Shown: piece by piece, positions 35,461-43,352 of the stretch | How positions within the stretch are numbered: the first letter of the stretch is position 1 | Layout: every line of letters starts with the position of its first letter | Origin: CAITWD01 sp963842065 | Lineage (GTDB): Bacteria; Actinomycetota; Thermoleophilia; Miltoncostaeales; Miltoncostaeaceae | Assembly (NCBI GenBank): GCA_963842065.1 | Contig: CAWJEW010000009.1 | Span: forward strand, 124,001 to 188,000 | DNA length: 64,000 bases | Reading direction: 5' to 3' | Notes under the pieces: model-generated | Database searches by the model: none | Seen by the model: only the letters and a program-made list of their open reading frames with translations | What the model was told of the DNA's origin: nothing | Translations under genes and position numbers: made by a program

Positions 35461-36315
35461 CTAGAACGCGGTGACGACACCGCCGTTGACGTTGAGACAG
35501 GCGCCGGTGATGTAGCTCCCGTCGCGCACCAGGAACGTCACAGCCTTGGCGATCTCCTCGGGCTGTCCCCACCGCCCCATCGGAATCCGTGCCAGGAGCA
35601 TTTCCTGGATCTTGGGCGCAATGATCGTGATCATCTCGGTCTCGATGAAGCCTGGGGCGACGGCGTTGATCGTGATCCCCTTGGTCGCATACTCGAGCGC
35701 GACAACCTTGGTCAGCCCCAACATACCGGCCTTGGCGGCCGCGTAATTGGCCTGCGTGAGGTTGCCGGTCTGGCCCACGAACGAGGACACGTTCACGATG
35801 CGGCCCCAACCATGGCTCTCCATGTTGGGGATGACCGCCTTCATCATCGCGAAGACCGACCCAAGGTTGGTGTCGACGACGCGGTTGAACGAGAGATAGT
35901 CCATCTTGCGGAACCACGCGTCCTCGGTGATCCCAGCGTTGTTGACGAGGATGTCGATCCTGCCGAAGGCTGCGATCACCTCGTTGACGAGGGTGGTGCA
36001 CTGGCCCTCATCGGAGACGTTGGCCTGGAAAACTCGCGCCGTGCCACCGTCGCGCTCGATCTGGCTCGCCACTTCGTCGGCGAGCGCCTGGTTCCGCACG
36101 TAGTTCACGGCGACCGCTGCCCCCTCGGCGGCGAGGGCCTTGGCGATCGCCGCCCCAATCCCCCGGCTCGCGCCGGTCACCAGCGCGACCCGGCCCGTGA
36201 GCGGCTTGGCAGGCACCGCAGCGGGAGCCGGCTCGGCTGCGGTGGCGTCAGGCTGCTGTTCGGTCGCCGCATTGCGCTTGGCCTTCGAGCCTTTGCTTGA
36301 ACGTGTCGATGCCAT
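35461..36315 (-). CDS. phaB: Acetoacetyl-CoA reductase with basic N-terminal tail
   Basis: PhaB reduces acetoacetyl-CoA to (R)-3-hydroxybutyryl-CoA with NADPH. The short-chain dehydrogenase core begins near residue 40 with VALVTGASRGIGAAIAKAL, then NNAGI, the catalytic Ser in VNVSSFVGQTGN and the YxxxK in YAAAKAG. It ends LNVNGGVVTAF, with the PhaB-type ITEDAWFRKMDY loop. The 38-residue N-terminal tail, rich in Lys, Ser, Ala and Pro, is absent from typical PhaB. It follows phaA by 9 bp. Confidence 0.93.
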   Translation of the reverse strand: MASTRSSKGSKAKRNAATEQQPDATAAEPAPAAVPAKPLTGRVALVTGASRGIGAAIAKALAAEGAAVAVNYVRNQALADEVASQIERDGGTARVFQANVSDEGQCTTLVNEVIAAFGRIDILVNNAGITEDAWFRKMDYLSFNRVVDTNLGSVFAMMKAVIPNMESHGWGRIVNVSSFVGQTGNLTQANYAAAKAGMLGLTKVVALEYATKGITINAVAPGFIETEMITIIAPKIQEMLLARIPMGRWGQPEEIAKAVTFLVRDGSYITGACLNVNGGVVTAF

Positions 36316-36324
36316 GTTCGCCCC

Positions 36325-37509
36325 CTATCCCTCGCGCTCGAGAACCATCGCAATGCCCTGACCGCCGCCGATACACAGCGAGGCCAGTCCGAACCGCGCG
36401 TCGCGTCGGCCCATCTCATAGAGCAGCGTCGTGAGGATCCGCGTGCCCGACGCCCCGATGGGGTGCCCCAGTGCGATCGCACCCCCGTTGACGTTGGTCT
36501 TTTCGGTGTCGATCCCGAGGGCACGGATCACCCCGAGGCTTTGGGCGGCGAACGCCTCGTTCAGCTCGATCAGGTCGATGTCGTCAAGCGTCAGCCCCGC
36601 CTTGTCAAGCGCCTTGGGCACCGCCTTGACCGGGCCCATGCCCATGATCCGCGGCGGCACGCCCGCGGTGGCCCAACTCTTGATCGTGGCCAGGGGGGTG
36701 ATTCCGAGCTCGTCGGCCCGCTCGCGCGTCATGACCACGACGGCGGCGGCGCCGTCGTTGATCCCGGAAGCGTTGCCCGCGGTCACCGTGCCCGCCTTAT
36801 CGAACGCCGGGCGGAGCTTGGCGAGGCCGGCGGCCTCGGTGCTCGGCCGGGGGAACTCGTCGTGCGCAACGCGGATCGGGTCGCCGCGACGCTGCGGAAC
36901 CGAGATGGTCACGATCTCGTCATCGAACTTGTGCGCACGAATCGCACGGCCCGCCTTCTGCTGGCTGTCTGCGGCGAACTCATCCTGGTCTTCGCGTGAG
37001 ATCTCGAACTCGGTCGCGATGTTCTCAGCCGTGTTTCCCATGTGAACGTCTGTCATGGCGCACCACAGGCCATCGCGGATCATCGAGTCGTACATCGTTC
37101 CGTGACCCATCCGATAGCCGTTGCGGGCCTGTTCGAGCACATATGGCGCCGCACTCATGTTCTCGGTACCGCCGGCGACGATGATCTCCGCATCCCCAAG
37201 CTGTACCTGCTGGGCGGCCATTGCGACGGTGCGCAGGCCGGACCCGCATAGCTGGTTGACCGCAGTGGCGGGGACATCGTCCGGGATGCCCGCTTTCAGC
37301 GACGCCTGGCGGGCCACGTTCTGCCCCAAACCCGCCGCGAGGACGTTGCCCATAAACACGTCGTCGACCTGTTCGCTCGACACCCCGGCGCGCGCCAGCG
37401 CTTCCTTGATGGCTGTCGCCCCAAGATCTGCGGCGTGCACCGACGCGAGCCCGCCGTTGAAGTTCCCGACCGGCGTACGTGCCGCGCTGACGATGACCGC
37501 TTCCCTCAC
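36325..37509 (-). CDS. phaA: Acetyl-CoA acetyltransferase (beta-ketothiolase)
   Basis: PhaA condenses two acetyl-CoA to acetoacetyl-CoA. The 394-residue thiolase has the nucleophilic Cys in NQLCGSGLRTVAMAAQQV, the tetramerisation and CoA loops, NGGAIALGHPIGASGTRIL with the catalytic His, and SLCIGGGQGIAMV with the second Cys. It is first of the phaA-phaB-phaJ operon, so the supply side of the pathway is complete. Confidence 0.95.
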   Translation of the reverse strand: MREAVIVSAARTPVGNFNGGLASVHAADLGATAIKEALARAGVSSEQVDDVFMGNVLAAGLGQNVARQASLKAGIPDDVPATAVNQLCGSGLRTVAMAAQQVQLGDAEIIVAGGTENMSAAPYVLEQARNGYRMGHGTMYDSMIRDGLWCAMTDVHMGNTAENIATEFEISREDQDEFAADSQQKAGRAIRAHKFDDEIVTISVPQRRGDPIRVAHDEFPRPSTEAAGLAKLRPAFDKAGTVTAGNASGINDGAAAVVVMTRERADELGITPLATIKSWATAGVPPRIMGMGPVKAVPKALDKAGLTLDDIDLIELNEAFAAQSLGVIRALGIDTEKTNVNGGAIALGHPIGASGTRILTTLLYEMGRRDARFGLASLCIGGGQGIAMVLEREG

Positions 37510-37574
37510 GACTACCCCCCTTGATCAACGGCCAGAGAAGCACACGCTTGGTACCCCCGCTGTCCCGCGCTGGC

Positions 37575-37637
37575 TGTGGTGGACTGTGTAGAGGTGATTA
37601 GCATATCTGAGGCAGCTTGTCACTATTGTCACAAGCT
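37575..37637 (-). promoter_or_regulatory. Inverted repeat and possible promoter between phaC and phaA
   Basis: Right after the phaC stop lies AGCTTGT (37614-37620) and ACAAGCT (37631-37637), perfect 7-bp arms around CACTATTGTC; it also contains the direct repeat TTGTCAC. The surroundings (AT-rich compared with the flanks) include a TATGCT-like -10 on the minus strand. It could be an operator and promoter for phaABJ, or a weak terminator for phaC. Confidence 0.4.
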
Positions 37638-37639
37638 CA

Positions 37640-38713
37640 CTAGTCCGAGCGCTCGTCAAGCCATGCGAGGACCTTCGGCCAGAGCCCCTTCTGGGCCCCC
37701 GAGCCGACCAGCATCGCCACGTGTCCGGCCGGCAACAACAGGTAGGTCTTGTCGGCGCTGGAGACGGCCTCATTCAGGGGCGCCACCTGTTGCGGCGTCG
37801 CGATATGGTCCTTCTCGCCGGCGATGTTGAGCAGCGGGACCGTGATCTGCGAGAGATCGACCCGCTCGCCCTTGACGGTGATCTCACCCTTGATCAGCAG
37901 GTTCTGCTGGTAGAACTGGGTGATCCACTGGACGAAGCACGCGCCAGGAAACGCGACGCCGTCCTTGACCCACTTGTTGAGGGCAAGAAAGCTCGTCATG
38001 TCCTTGCCCGCCAGCAGCCGATCCCACATCGTCACGTTGGCCCCGACGTAGTTCACAACGGGTCGGAGCATCATGTTGCCGGTATCGATGAGATCACCCG
38101 GGATGTTGCCGAACCCTTCGGCAAGGCGCTCTGGATCGAAGTGCCGGTCCTCGAGCCAGATGCCGTACAGGCCCGTGTCGCTGAAGTCGAAGGGGGCCGT
38201 CAGGCACACCAGGTTGCGCAAGCGCTCGGGGTGCAGCGCCGCGTACATCGCCGCCATCGTGCCCCCCATGCAGTAGCCGAACAGCGTATAGCTGTCGGCC
38301 CCGCTGGCCCGGAACATGCGCTCCACGCACAGCGGCAGGTGCTCGCCGACATAGTCGTCGAAGTCCATGTTGCGGTCCTCCCAGCCGGGAGTCCCCCAGT
38401 CGATCAAGAAGACGTCATAGCCCTCATCGATCAGGTACTTGACGAAGCTGCTCTCGGGGCGCAGGTCAAAGATGTACGGCCGGTTGATCAGCGCGTACAC
38501 GAACAGGATCGGTGTGGCGTGACGCCGCTGGTTCGACCGGTAGCGGTACAGCGTCGTCTTGTTGCGGGTGTACACGACATCCTTGGGCGTTGTGCCGGTG
38601 GGCACCTTGCCGCCGAATGCCATGATCCGCAGCCCTTCTTCATACACGTCCATCTGGGTGGGGTCGTCAAACAGCGTGCCGGGCCCGTGCGGGCTCCCAT
38701 CCTGCTGGGACAT
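37640..38713 (-). CDS. phaC: Class III/IV polyhydroxyalkanoate synthase, PhaC subunit
   Basis: PhaC polymerises (R)-3-hydroxyacyl-CoAs on the granule surface. At 357 residues it is the short class III/IV form. The catalytic Cys is in LFGYCMGGTMAAMYA (lipase-like box), the Asp in NIAGEKDHIATP and the His in LLPAGHVAMLVGSG. The Trp of DWGTPGWEDRNM is also present. Class III/IV synthases need a second subunit; that role fits the gene 3 bp upstream. Confidence 0.95.
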   Translation of the reverse strand: MSQQDGSPHGPGTLFDDPTQMDVYEEGLRIMAFGGKVPTGTTPKDVVYTRNKTTLYRYRSNQRRHATPILFVYALINRPYIFDLRPESSFVKYLIDEGYDVFLIDWGTPGWEDRNMDFDDYVGEHLPLCVERMFRASGADSYTLFGYCMGGTMAAMYAALHPERLRNLVCLTAPFDFSDTGLYGIWLEDRHFDPERLAEGFGNIPGDLIDTGNMMLRPVVNYVGANVTMWDRLLAGKDMTSFLALNKWVKDGVAFPGACFVQWITQFYQQNLLIKGEITVKGERVDLSQITVPLLNIAGEKDHIATPQQVAPLNEAVSSADKTYLLLPAGHVAMLVGSGAQKGLWPKVLAWLDERSD

Positions 38714-38716
38714 CGG

Positions 38717-39271
38717 TTACTCCTTCGGCGCCGTACGACGGGGACGCGTGGACCGCGCGCGCGGGGGCTGCTTTGGTGCAGGGTCGGCGGCGGCAGGTGG
38801 CGGAGTGTTCTCAGCGGCCGGCGGAGTCTTCTCAGGGCCTGGGGCGGGAGCGGAGGTCGTGGGCAGGATCGCCGCGGGCGTGCTTGCAAACTTCTGGATC
38901 GCGGCCTCGAGCGCCGCCAGCCGGTCGGAGATCTGCGCCCACACCTCGGGCGAGGGGAACTCCGGACGGGACTTGGCGAGCTCGAACAACTGGTCGGTTG
39001 CCGCGTCGATCTTGCGCTCGAGGTTGAGCACCAGCTCCGCAACACGCGCGAGGTCGTCTTTGGTCGGCAGGTGCAGTTGGTCACTGGTCGACTCGGCGGC
39101 CTTCCGGAGGGCCTCCTGCGCATCGGCGTAGCGGGCGACCATCCGTCCGGCGGCCGCGGCGAAATCCTCGGAAGACAGAACCTGCTCCATGGACTTCGAC
39201 CAACTTTCGGCAGCTTGGTCGTAGGCGGCCTTGAAGGCCTCAAACGGGTTGGGAGGTGGCTTCGTGCTCAC
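38717..39271 (-). CDS. phaE: PhaE/PhaR-like PHA synthase subunit
   Basis: A 184-residue, mainly helical protein. The first 120 residues are amphipathic (FEAFKAAYDQAAESWSKSM) and contain LPTKDDLARVAELVLNLERK, a segment typical of PhaE/PhaR subunits just before a final helix. The last 50 residues are an Ala/Pro-rich tail ending in a basic cluster (RARSTRPRRTAPKE). It precedes phaC with a 3-bp gap and starts at GTG with an AAGGA ribosome site. PhaE is preferred over phasin by position, but sequence similarity is moderate. Confidence 0.75.
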   Translation of the reverse strand: MSTKPPPNPFEAFKAAYDQAAESWSKSMEQVLSSEDFAAAAGRMVARYADAQEALRKAAESTSDQLHLPTKDDLARVAELVLNLERKIDAATDQLFELAKSRPEFPSPEVWAQISDRLAALEAAIQKFASTPAAILPTTSAPAPGPEKTPPAAENTPPPAAADPAPKQPPRARSTRPRRTAPKE

Positions 39272-39319
39272 GAGAGGTGTCCTTTCGCATCAGCTTGGCG
39301 TTACACGACGACACACAGT

Positions 39320-39360
39320 CGCGCGGCCCGAAGTCTGGGATGGCTTCGTGGGCCGCGCGG
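39320..39360 (-). terminator. Strong hairpin between phasin and phaE-phaC
   Basis: CGCGCGGCCC-GAAG (39320-39333) pairs with CTTC-GT-GGGCCGCGCG (39344-39359) across a 10-nt loop, on the transcript of the phasin gene, about 10 bp past its stop. There is no U-tract. As no clear promoter follows before phaE, it may act as an attenuator that makes phasin more abundant than synthase. Confidence 0.55.
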
Positions 39361-39370
39361 TCTGGTGGCG

Positions 39371-39691
39371 TTACGCTGCCTGCGGGCGAACCACCTGCTC
39401 GGCGATCGCGAAGGGGAAGAAGAGCGTCGCCACGCTGGCGGCGAAATAGCTCAGGGCGAGTTCCTCGCTCGCAGCCTGTCCCTTCTTGAGGTTTGCGAGC
39501 AGCTGGTCGACCAGCTTGGGGTCGTTGGGGGCGCCGATCTTCCACGCGTCCTCAAGATAGCTCTTGGCGAGTTTGGTGACCTTCTCCTGGTTCGCGACCG
39601 CGGCGTTCATGATGAGCGCGTAGTTGTCGCTGCTCGCCTCTTGAAGTTTGGTGGCGGCGTCGGTCGTTGCACTAACGAAGTCATTGGGCAT
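39371..39691 (-). CDS. Phasin-like protein
   Basis: A 106-residue all-helical protein with no cysteine: FVSATTDAATKLQEASSDNY, then VANQEKVTKLAKSYLEDAWK and a hydrophobic C-terminal helix (LSYFAASVATLFFPFAIAEQ). It has no firm family match that I recognise. Size, amphipathicity and position upstream of phaE-phaC fit a granule-coating phasin. The hydrophobic last helix could anchor on the polymer surface. It sits 43 bp after the PadR regulator. Confidence 0.6.
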   Translation of the reverse strand: MPNDFVSATTDAATKLQEASSDNYALIMNAAVANQEKVTKLAKSYLEDAWKIGAPNDPKLVDQLLANLKKGQAASEELALSYFAASVATLFFPFAIAEQVVRPQAA

Positions 39692-39734
39692 GGTGTGTCC
39701 TCTCTGGTGTCAGATTTCGGGGTGTCGAGCTGGA

Positions 39735-40127
39735 TCAGATGTCGCGGGGACGGTCGCTCGCGTCCGTCGGGTAGCTCTTGAAAAAGGAGTCGAGCATCGA
39801 CTGGTAGCCACGCAGCGCGGACGCCCACGTCTGCAAGTACGTCGCGCCACTGTCGGTCAGCGAATACACGCGGCGCGCGGGTCCATTCGACGCGTTGGTG
39901 TCCCAGTCTGATGACACCAAGCCGTCTCGCTCGAGTTGACGAAGGGTGCGATAGACGCTCCCCGGATCAATCGATTCGAACCCGTACAGCGCGAGCCGCT
40001 GCATCAGCTCGTAGCCGTGGCTCTGCCACTGCTGCAGCGACAGCAACAGAAACGGCTGAAGCCAGTTCCGCGGCTGCGCCGACGTCTCGGAACGTCGGCC
40101 GTTCTTGGGTGGTGTGTCGGCGTCCAT
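39735..40127 (-). CDS. PadR-family regulator, PhaQ-like
   Basis: A 130-residue PadR winged-helix protein: NWLQPFLLLSLQQWQSHGYE at the start, SVYRTLRQLERDGLVSSDWD as recognition helix and wing, RRVYSLTDSGATYLQTW, and a short dimerisation helix. In Bacillus megaterium PhaQ, a PHB-responsive repressor of this family, precedes phaP. Here the gene precedes a phasin and phaE-phaC, so the same role is likely. A palindrome over its own promoter suggests autorepression. Confidence 0.8.
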   Translation of the reverse strand: MDADTPPKNGRRSETSAQPRNWLQPFLLLSLQQWQSHGYELMQRLALYGFESIDPGSVYRTLRQLERDGLVSSDWDTNASNGPARRVYSLTDSGATYLQTWASALRGYQSMLDSFFKSYPTDASDRPRDI

Positions 40128-40135
40128 GTATATGC

Positions 40136-40169
40136 AGAATGCACCTATTGGCGCCGGTTGTCAAACCGG
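40136..40169 (-). promoter_or_regulatory. Promoter and palindromic operator of the PadR regulator
   Basis: On the minus strand TTGACA (40164-40159) and CATTCT (40141-40136) are 17 bp apart; the start site would be about 2 nt before the ATG at 40127, making the mRNA nearly leaderless. The -35 box is the centre of the perfect palindrome CCGGTTTGACAACCGG (40169-40154), suited to a dimeric repressor. Confidence 0.65.
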
Positions 40170-40253
40170 GGCGCCCGCATACTCGGTCAGCGCGCCGACG
40201 ATCCGGCCCCGCGGGTGCCGCAGCGCGCGACGATGCCGCGGAACACGCCGCGG

Positions 40254-40985
40254 TCAGCGCTCCAGATCGAACGCCTGGGGCCCGGTCATCAACCGAGGAC
40301 CGTGCCGGCGCAACCAGGCCCGTTCGCGGCGGTGCGCCGGCCAGTGGGTCTCGACGCACGTCCAGAACGCCGGCGAATGGTCCATGTGGCGCAGATGCAC
40401 CAGCTCGTGCACCATCACGTACTCGCCGACCTCATGTGGCGCCATCACCAGGCGCCAGTTGATCGAAATGGCTCCCGTCGCCGACGCGCTTCCCCATCGC
40501 GAGCGCTGATCCCGCACGGCAAGGCGCGAGGGCGCGACCCCGATCCGCGGCGCCCAGCCGTCCATCATCCGGCCGAAATGCGTCCGGGCAGTCCGCCTGT
40601 ACCACGCATGAACGGATGTCCCGATGGGCGTGCCGACCGGAACCAGAAGCCGGTCGCCGAGACGGCGGGCACCGCGCCCGCTGGCTTCGGTGATCACCAC
40701 CGACCCGCCGAGCAATGGAATCCGGTCGCCGAACATCAGGGGCTCAGGGGCCAGCGCCCGCGCCTCGGCGAGCGCCGTCGCAATCCACTCCCGGCGACGA
40801 TCGACGGCCGCCCGGATCTCAACGGAGCGGACGTGCGGGGGGGCCGTCACGACCAGCGCCCGGTCAGTCACGCGCAGCACGATGCGCCGCGCACCGCCGT
40901 GGTAGCGGATGCGGTACGCCTCGCGCGTCCCGTCGGGCAGGACCACCTCGTCCCTGGCCACGATCCTGCCGCTCTTCAGGCGCAT
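40254..40985 (-). CDS. YgjP-type (M48-like) metal-dependent hydrolase
   Basis: A 243-residue protein of the DUF45/YgjP family of zinc metalloprotease-like enzymes. The C-terminal half has the RDQRSRWGSASATGAISINW segment and the zinc motif VMVHELVHLRHMDHSPAFW, in which HELVH and the later His are the ligands and Glu the base. The N-terminal half (YRIRYHGGARRIVLRVTD) is the usual beta-rich part. The substrate is unknown. It overlaps none of its neighbours and follows the unknown gene by 1 bp. Confidence 0.85.
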   Translation of the reverse strand: MRLKSGRIVARDEVVLPDGTREAYRIRYHGGARRIVLRVTDRALVVTAPPHVRSVEIRAAVDRRREWIATALAEARALAPEPLMFGDRIPLLGGSVVITEASGRGARRLGDRLLVPVGTPIGTSVHAWYRRTARTHFGRMMDGWAPRIGVAPSRLAVRDQRSRWGSASATGAISINWRLVMAPHEVGEYVMVHELVHLRHMDHSPAFWTCVETHWPAHRRERAWLRRHGPRLMTGPQAFDLER

Positions 40986-40986
40986 G

Positions 40987-41920
40987 TCATTCGTCCACGC
41001 GAATCGACCGCGCGACGCGGAGGGCGATCTCTTCGGCACCGTCCATCCGCTGGACCTGCACACCGAACGCGTGCGTTGCGGTCTGCCAGACGATCGTGAT
41101 AAACACCCGGCGACCCCGCAGCACGCCCTGCCAACCATTGATCTCGACAGGCCGGGCCAGCGCTCCCCCAGGATCGGGACTCGCCAGCGGCGCCACGGTC
41201 TGACGCAGCAGCACCCGCTGACTATCGGGGCCGTCCCAGGTCACGATCAATGCCCTTGGCCCGAACGGGTACGACAGGTCGGGCTCGATCCTGGGACGCG
41301 ACCGGCGAAATCCCGGCGGCAGCCACTGCGGCAGCAGGACCGCATATCCGACCTCGAAGGTCGCGGATTCGAGGTCATCCAGCCAGCGCCCGTGGCCGAT
41401 ACCCGCGGCCATCCCGTGCCCCGAGCCTAGCCGCCCGCTGACCTGCCCGCCGGCCGTATCGAGCTCCGCCATCCCCGACCGATCCAACCGCCCGACGGGC
41501 TCGTCGCCCGGCCCGATCGCGTCGACGCCGAGCACCATCGAGGTCGGCGGTAGACGGATGACGACCACGCCTTCCGGACCGGCCGGCGTCGCTGCGGGCG
41601 TGCGCTTCCTCGGCCATCAGCGGAAGCGCGGCTCGCGCCTCGGGCGCGAGGCGCCCGACGAACAGTTGGTCGATCGGCGTCCCCGCGTCCAACAGGTGCA
41701 CGACGGCCCCGATGACCGGCCGCCATCGGCTCGGGACCCCGGGCGGACACGACACTCGCGCGCGCACCTCCCCCGCCTCCGGGTCGACCCATGCGACACG
41801 CACCCGCGTGGGAGGACCCGCGGTCGAGACCGCCACCCACAGCGGCCCCTCGTCTGGGGCCAGCGCCGCGATGACGGGGTGCCCGAGAATCGCTTCCAGG
41901 CGGGAGATCGGTGCGTCCAT
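40987..41920 (-). CDS. Hypothetical protein, frameshifted
   Basis: Two adjacent frames seem to make one protein of about 310 residues. The first (ATG near 41920) reads SRLEAILGHPVIAALAPDEG, a beta-rich central part (VRVAWVDPEAGEVRARVS) and PEARAALPLMAEEAHA. The change is near 41565-41600. The second frame reads VVVIRLPPTSMVLGVDAIG and ends in VAVLLPQWLPPGF-like and WQTATHAFGVQVQRM segments. I recognise no family and no catalytic motif; the style resembles MucB/RseB-like or DUF4367-like extracytoplasmic domains but lacks a signal peptide. It sits 1 bp before the YgjP gene in the same direction. Confidence 0.5.
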
Positions 41921-42009
41921 CGCGTCCATCATGGCGCAGAGCCTCGGGGTCGCGCCAGCCCGCGCCGCGCCGGACACCCGCGGTGCCGATCATCTACCGT
42001 GCCGGGGCA

Positions 42010-42912
42010 ATGCCGCATTCCGCCATTACCGAACCACATCCGTTCACCGTCGCCCGCGCGGACACGACCCTGTCCGCGGAACGGACCGGCCGGGGGGCCC
42101 CGGTGCTGCTGCTGCACGGGCTGACGGCGACCCGGCGGTACGTGCTGCACGGCTCGACCAGCCTCGCCCGCGCCGGATACGAGTTGATCGGCTACGACGC
42201 ACGCGGGCACGGCGCGTCCTTGCCGGCGAAGGATCCGACCGACTACCGCTACGACCTGCTCGGCGACGACGCCGCGGCCGTCCTGGCGACGGCGGGCATC
42301 GGGTCGGCGGGGCTGGTCGGACAGTCGATGGGCGCCGCGTCCGCGGTCAACCTGGTCCTCCGCTCCCCGCAGCTCGTGCAGGCATTGGTCATCATCACGC
42401 CCGCGCACCGCGGTGCGCCGAGCCCGAACCTCGCCCGCTGGGACGCCCTGGCCGAGGGATTGGAGCAGGGCGGCGTCGACGGGTTTCTCGCCGCCTACGG
42501 CCCGCCGCAGGTTCCCGCCGAGATGGTTGAAACCGTGCGCGTGGTCATGCGACAGCGCCTCGAACGCCACGAGCACCCCGAAGGGGTGGTCGCCGCCCTG
42601 CGCGCAATTCCACGCTCGGCGGCCTTCGCGGGACTCGAGGCCCTTGAGGGCATCCGTGTGCCGACGCTGATCGTCGCCAGCCGCGACGAGATGGACCCGG
42701 AGCACCCGCTGGCGGTCGCCGAGGAATACGCGCGGCGCATCCCAGGTGCCCAGTTCGCGATCGAGGAGCCCGGCCAGAGCCCGCTTGCATGGCGCGGCGG
42801 CAGCCTGTCGCGGATCGTAGGGGAGTTCCTCGGGCGCCAGGGCATCGGCGCGACGGCGCGCGGCGACTGGGCACATCTCGCACCGGTCTCATCCGGGTTG
42901 ATCTCGGCGTAG
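42010..42912 (+). CDS. Alpha/beta hydrolase, C-terminus altered by an IS remnant
   Basis: A 300-residue alpha/beta hydrolase. The oxyanion HG is in VLLLHGLTATRRYV, the nucleophile in VGQSMGAASAVN and an acid in VASRDEMDPEHP. The expected catalytic His near IEEPGQSPLAWRGG is missing; Gln-Ser stand where a GH pair is usual. The last 15 or so residues (from about 42866) are encoded by the antisense of an IS481 transposase remnant, so the native C-terminus was probably lost or replaced. Activity is uncertain. Confidence 0.75.
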   Translation: MPHSAITEPHPFTVARADTTLSAERTGRGAPVLLLHGLTATRRYVLHGSTSLARAGYELIGYDARGHGASLPAKDPTDYRYDLLGDDAAAVLATAGIGSAGLVGQSMGAASAVNLVLRSPQLVQALVIITPAHRGAPSPNLARWDALAEGLEQGGVDGFLAAYGPPQVPAEMVETVRVVMRQRLERHEHPEGVVAALRAIPRSAAFAGLEALEGIRVPTLIVASRDEMDPEHPLAVAEEYARRIPGAQFAIEEPGQSPLAWRGGSLSRIVGEFLGRQGIGATARGDWAHLAPVSSGLISA

Positions 42913-43350
42913 GCCAGACGCGAGTGGTCGTCGATGGCCGCATGGACGTAGTCGAATCCCACCCGCCGGTGCCGACGGGCCTCGGTGGTGCGCCCGTGCA
43001 TGCGCCAGCCGCCCCAGTGGGGATGCGTCCGAGCTTTTCGACGTCGATGTGGATCAGCTCGCGCGGTGTGGCACGTTCGTAGCGGGTGCGGGTCGCCGGC
43101 CCGCGGCGGATCGGGATCCCTGTCAGCGCATCCAGATCACCAAGGTGCGGCATGCGATGACGGGCAAGGATGCGGCCGACGGTCGCCGCACACATCCCGA
43201 GTTCGGCGGCGATCCACTCGGCCCCACGGCGAGAGCGGCGCCGTAGCTCACACACACGCCGCTCGAGCTCGGCTGCGGTGCGCTTGGGGATGCGATGCGC
43301 AGCGCTTGTGCGATCGAAAAGCCCAGCCGCGCCCTCGGAGCGGTAGCGGG
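42866..43350 (-). pseudogene. IS481-family transposase remnant
   Basis: Read from about 43350, the minus strand gives RYRSEGAAGLFDRTSAAHRI, PKRTAAELERRV and RYERATPRELIHIDVEKLGR, the first part of an IS481 integrase-like transposase. The frame is lost near 43010, and the adjacent frame continues GFDYVHAAIDDHSRLAYAEI with the first catalytic Asp (AIDDH). It stops near 42868, where the alpha/beta hydrolase begins. The N-terminal helix-turn-helix, the second half of the catalytic domain and both terminal repeats are missing. Confidence 0.85.
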
Positions 43351-43352
43351 AC

